Shown here one piece after another: positions 62,165 to 64,000 of a stretch of DNA of 64,000 bases. The DNA is taken from contig NZ_JSVC01000005.1 of NCBI RefSeq assembly GCF_000814475.1, positions 1 to 64,000 of the forward strand. The letters are read 5' to 3'. The notes under the pieces were generated by a model. The model did no database searches, was not told the origin of the DNA, and saw only the letters and a list, made by a program, of their open reading frames with translations. This stretch comes from Flavihumibacter solisilvae (lineage in GTDB: Bacteria > Bacteroidota > Bacteroidia > Chitinophagales > Chitinophagaceae). Made by a program: the position numbers and the translations under genes. The first letter of the stretch is position 1; every line of letters starts with the position of its first letter.

Positions 62165-63820
62165 ATGTTGCAGGAACTGCATATTAGAAATTATGCGATC
62201 ATAGAAGAACTGGTGATCCGTTTTGATGCGGGGTTGAATATCATTACGGGAGAAACAGGAGCTGGTAAGTCTATCCTGATGGGCGCGCTTTCGCTTATAC
62301 TTGGTGAAAGGGCAGACAGCAATGTGGTGCTTAACAAAGAGAAGAAGTGTTTTGTCGAAGGCGTTTTCAGTGTGTCACAACAGGAAGCGGTAAGCAGGTT
62401 CCTGGAAGATAATGACCTGGATGTTACTACTGAGCTGGTGATCCGGCGGGAAATCGCTTCTTCAGGCAAATCACGGGCCTTCGTAAACGATACCCCGGTC
62501 ACGCTTACACAACTGCAGGAACTTTCCGTAAAGCTGGTTGACCTTCATCGCCAGTTTGATACATTATCGCTGGGAGAAACCGGCTTCCAGCTTGCAGTGA
62601 TGGATGCCATGGCAGGAAATGAATCCCTGCTGGCTCAATACAGGAAATCTTTCCGCCAATGGCAGGAGATCCAGCGCGAGCTTAGTTCGCTTATGGGTCG
62701 TATCAGCAGCGATAAGAAAGAACAGGACTATTTCCAGTTCCTGTATAACGAACTTGAGGATGCTGCTTTCCGGGAGAATGAGCTGGAAGACCTTGAAGCC
62801 GAACTGAAGCTGCTCAGCAGCGCCGAAGGTATTAAGGCGGCACTTGCAGGGATATATGAGCAATTGCAGGGACAGGAACCTGCCATCGTTCAACAACTGA
62901 AGATCCTTTCACATCAGTTGCAGCCATTCGGTGATCAGCATCCTAAAATTGCTGAACTCCTGGAACGCCTACATGCGGCCCATGTTGAGTTGGATGACAT
63001 AGCGGATGAAGCCAGCCACCTGTCTGATAAGACAGGTCATGATAGTGCGCGGATAGAACAGGTTAATGAACGGCTTGCAGCGGGCTATAAGCTATTGAAA
63101 AAGCATGGTGTAAAGACGACGGCGGAGTTGTTGCAACTGAAGCAGGAGTTATCCGGAAAGCTGGAGGCGATTGAAGTGCTGGATGAAAAAGCAGCAGAAT
63201 TGCAGGCCAGGCTAGGAGCAGCCGAGACTGCCATGACTGAACTTGCTGATCGCCTTGGCAATGCACGTAAGAAACAGGTTTCTCCGCTGGAAAAACAGGT
63301 TAACAGCCTGCTGGCCAGGGTTGGGATGCCCAATGCTTCCATCAAGGTTCACCTTGAAAAATCAGCTCCCTCAATTTCCGGTAGTGACGACATTGACTTT
63401 CTCTTTGATGCGAATAAAAGCAAACAATATGCGCCCTTACGGAAAGTGGCGTCAGGCGGAGAACTAAGCAGGTTGATGCTGTGTATAAAATCACTGGTAG
63501 CAAACAGGATGGACCTTCCCACCCTGATTTTTGATGAAATCGATACCGGCATTTCCGGAGAAGCCAGTCGCCAGGTAGGCCTGATCATGAAAGAGCTTGC
63601 TCATGCGCGCCAGGTGATCTGTATCACCCATCAGCCACAGATTGCAGGTCGCGCCGATCTTCATTTATTCGTATATAAGCAATCCCTGGGATCGGTAATA
63701 AACACCAACATCAGGATCCTGGATAAGGAAGAACGCATACAGGCAATTGCACAAATGCTGGGAGGGGAGAAACCAACAGCAGCTGCTCTTGAAAATGCAA
63801 GGGAAATGGTAATGAACTAA
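62165..63820 (+). CDS. recN: DNA repair protein RecN
   Basis: A 551-residue SMC-like ATPase, near normal RecN length. Walker A GETGAGKS lies at about 35-42; a coiled-coil middle (about 160-370) separates it from the ABC signature VASGGELSRLMLCIK and Walker B TLIFDEIDTGISGEASRQVG with the catalytic Glu. A final HQPQIAGRADLHLFV switch is typical. RecN holds DNA ends together in recombinational repair of double-strand breaks. It begins at ATG 62165 after a clean gap and terminator, and is followed 34 bp later by fabI. Confidence 0.95.
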   Translation: MLQELHIRNYAIIEELVIRFDAGLNIITGETGAGKSILMGALSLILGERADSNVVLNKEKKCFVEGVFSVSQQEAVSRFLEDNDLDVTTELVIRREIASSGKSRAFVNDTPVTLTQLQELSVKLVDLHRQFDTLSLGETGFQLAVMDAMAGNESLLAQYRKSFRQWQEIQRELSSLMGRISSDKKEQDYFQFLYNELEDAAFRENELEDLEAELKLLSSAEGIKAALAGIYEQLQGQEPAIVQQLKILSHQLQPFGDQHPKIAELLERLHAAHVELDDIADEASHLSDKTGHDSARIEQVNERLAAGYKLLKKHGVKTTAELLQLKQELSGKLEAIEVLDEKAAELQARLGAAETAMTELADRLGNARKKQVSPLEKQVNSLLARVGMPNASIKVHLEKSAPSISGSDDIDFLFDANKSKQYAPLRKVASGGELSRLMLCIKSLVANRMDLPTLIFDEIDTGISGEASRQVGLIMKELAHARQVICITHQPQIAGRADLHLFVYKQSLGSVINTNIRILDKEERIQAIAQMLGGEKPTAAALENAREMVMN

Positions 63821-63854
63821 ATCCCTATTTTCGCAGCCAACTCAAACTATTAAT

Positions 63855-64000
63855 ATGGGATACAATTTACTTAAAGGCAAACGCGGCATCATAACCGGCG
63901 CATTGGATGAAAATTCAATTGCCTGGAAAGTTGCGGAGAAAGCGCATGAAGAAGGTGCGACATTTGTCCTGACCAATGCTCCGATTGCCATGAGAATGGG
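63855..64000 (+). CDS. fabI: Enoyl-[acyl-carrier-protein] reductase FabI (N-terminal part)
   Basis: Only the first 48 full codons are in the window; the gene runs off the right edge. The protein starts MGYNLLKGKRGIITGALDEN, with the NAD-binding glycine turn modified to the FabI form (GALDENSIAWKVAEKAHEEGA), and continues into TFVLTNAPIAMRMG, the Bacteroidota FabI N-terminus. FabI performs the last step of each fatty acid elongation cycle with NADH. A weak -7-like TATTTTCG lies at 63826-63833. Confidence 0.9.
   Translation, partial: MGYNLLKGKRGIITGALDENSIAWKVAEKAHEEGATFVLTNAPIAMRM

Overview
The window reads as a chromosomal segment of a member of the Bacteroidota, most likely a Chitinophagaceae-like organism (order inferred, not proven). 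The signs are: large secreted PKD proteins with type IX secretion (T9SS) C-terminal sorting domains, two PorP/SprF outer-membrane proteins, a SusC/SusD pair, a Bacteroidota FabI N-terminus, frequent signal peptides ending in AQ, and promoters of the TTG/TTTG - about 19 nt - TAnnTTTG type instead of E. coli-like boxes. No rRNA, tRNA, CRISPR array or intact insertion sequence was seen.

Layout. 1-2.9 kb (+): a lone response-regulator receiver, a sugar transferase with a degenerate receiver-like N-terminus, and a membrane GT2 glycosyltransferase (exopolysaccharide-type genes). 2.9-9.8 kb (+): RecG, then a T9SS cargo protein with PKD domains paired with a PorP/SprF protein. 10.1-26.4 kb: an accessory glycan-use island consisting of a minus-strand methyltransferase, a minus-strand LacI regulator carrying an extra zinc ribbon, and a plus-strand run SusC - SusD - helical-toroid glycan enzyme - GH2 glycosidase - acetyl esterase - FAD oxidoreductase - sodium/solute symporter. 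This fits outer-membrane capture, extracytoplasmic cleavage and deacetylation, then import of the sugar product; the substrate cannot be named. The island is bracketed by two odd noncoding stretches that share the same short sequence words in the same order. 27.5-36.8 kb: FAD-linked oxidase, small beta-barrel, two LOG-family proteins around a second sodium/solute symporter, O-methyltransferase, LysM glucosaminidase, hypoxanthine phosphoribosyltransferase and a vWA protein.

36.7-48.9 kb (-): the most unusual locus. In transcription order it has an HD hydrolase, a nucleotide-transporter-like membrane protein fused to HEAT repeats, a cyclic-nucleotide-binding protein, a 2055-residue secreted protein with a subtilase-like domain and an array of 28 NGVP hexapeptide units, and a membrane TPR adenylate/guanylate cyclase. 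48.9-50.7 kb (-): grpE-dnaJ. 50.8-52.0 kb (+): an rRNA methyltransferase. 52.0-58.0 kb (-): a small T9SS protein and a second PKD/T9SS cargo + PorP/SprF pair. 58.0-59.9 kb (-): a lipoprotein and an M32 carboxypeptidase. 60.2-64 kb (+): Nif3-like protein, coiled-coil zinc-ribbon protein, RecN and the start of FabI, cut by the window edge.

The best candidates for something undescribed are the NGVP-repeat protein in its cyclic-nucleotide neighbourhood, and the collinear repeats that flank the glycan island.
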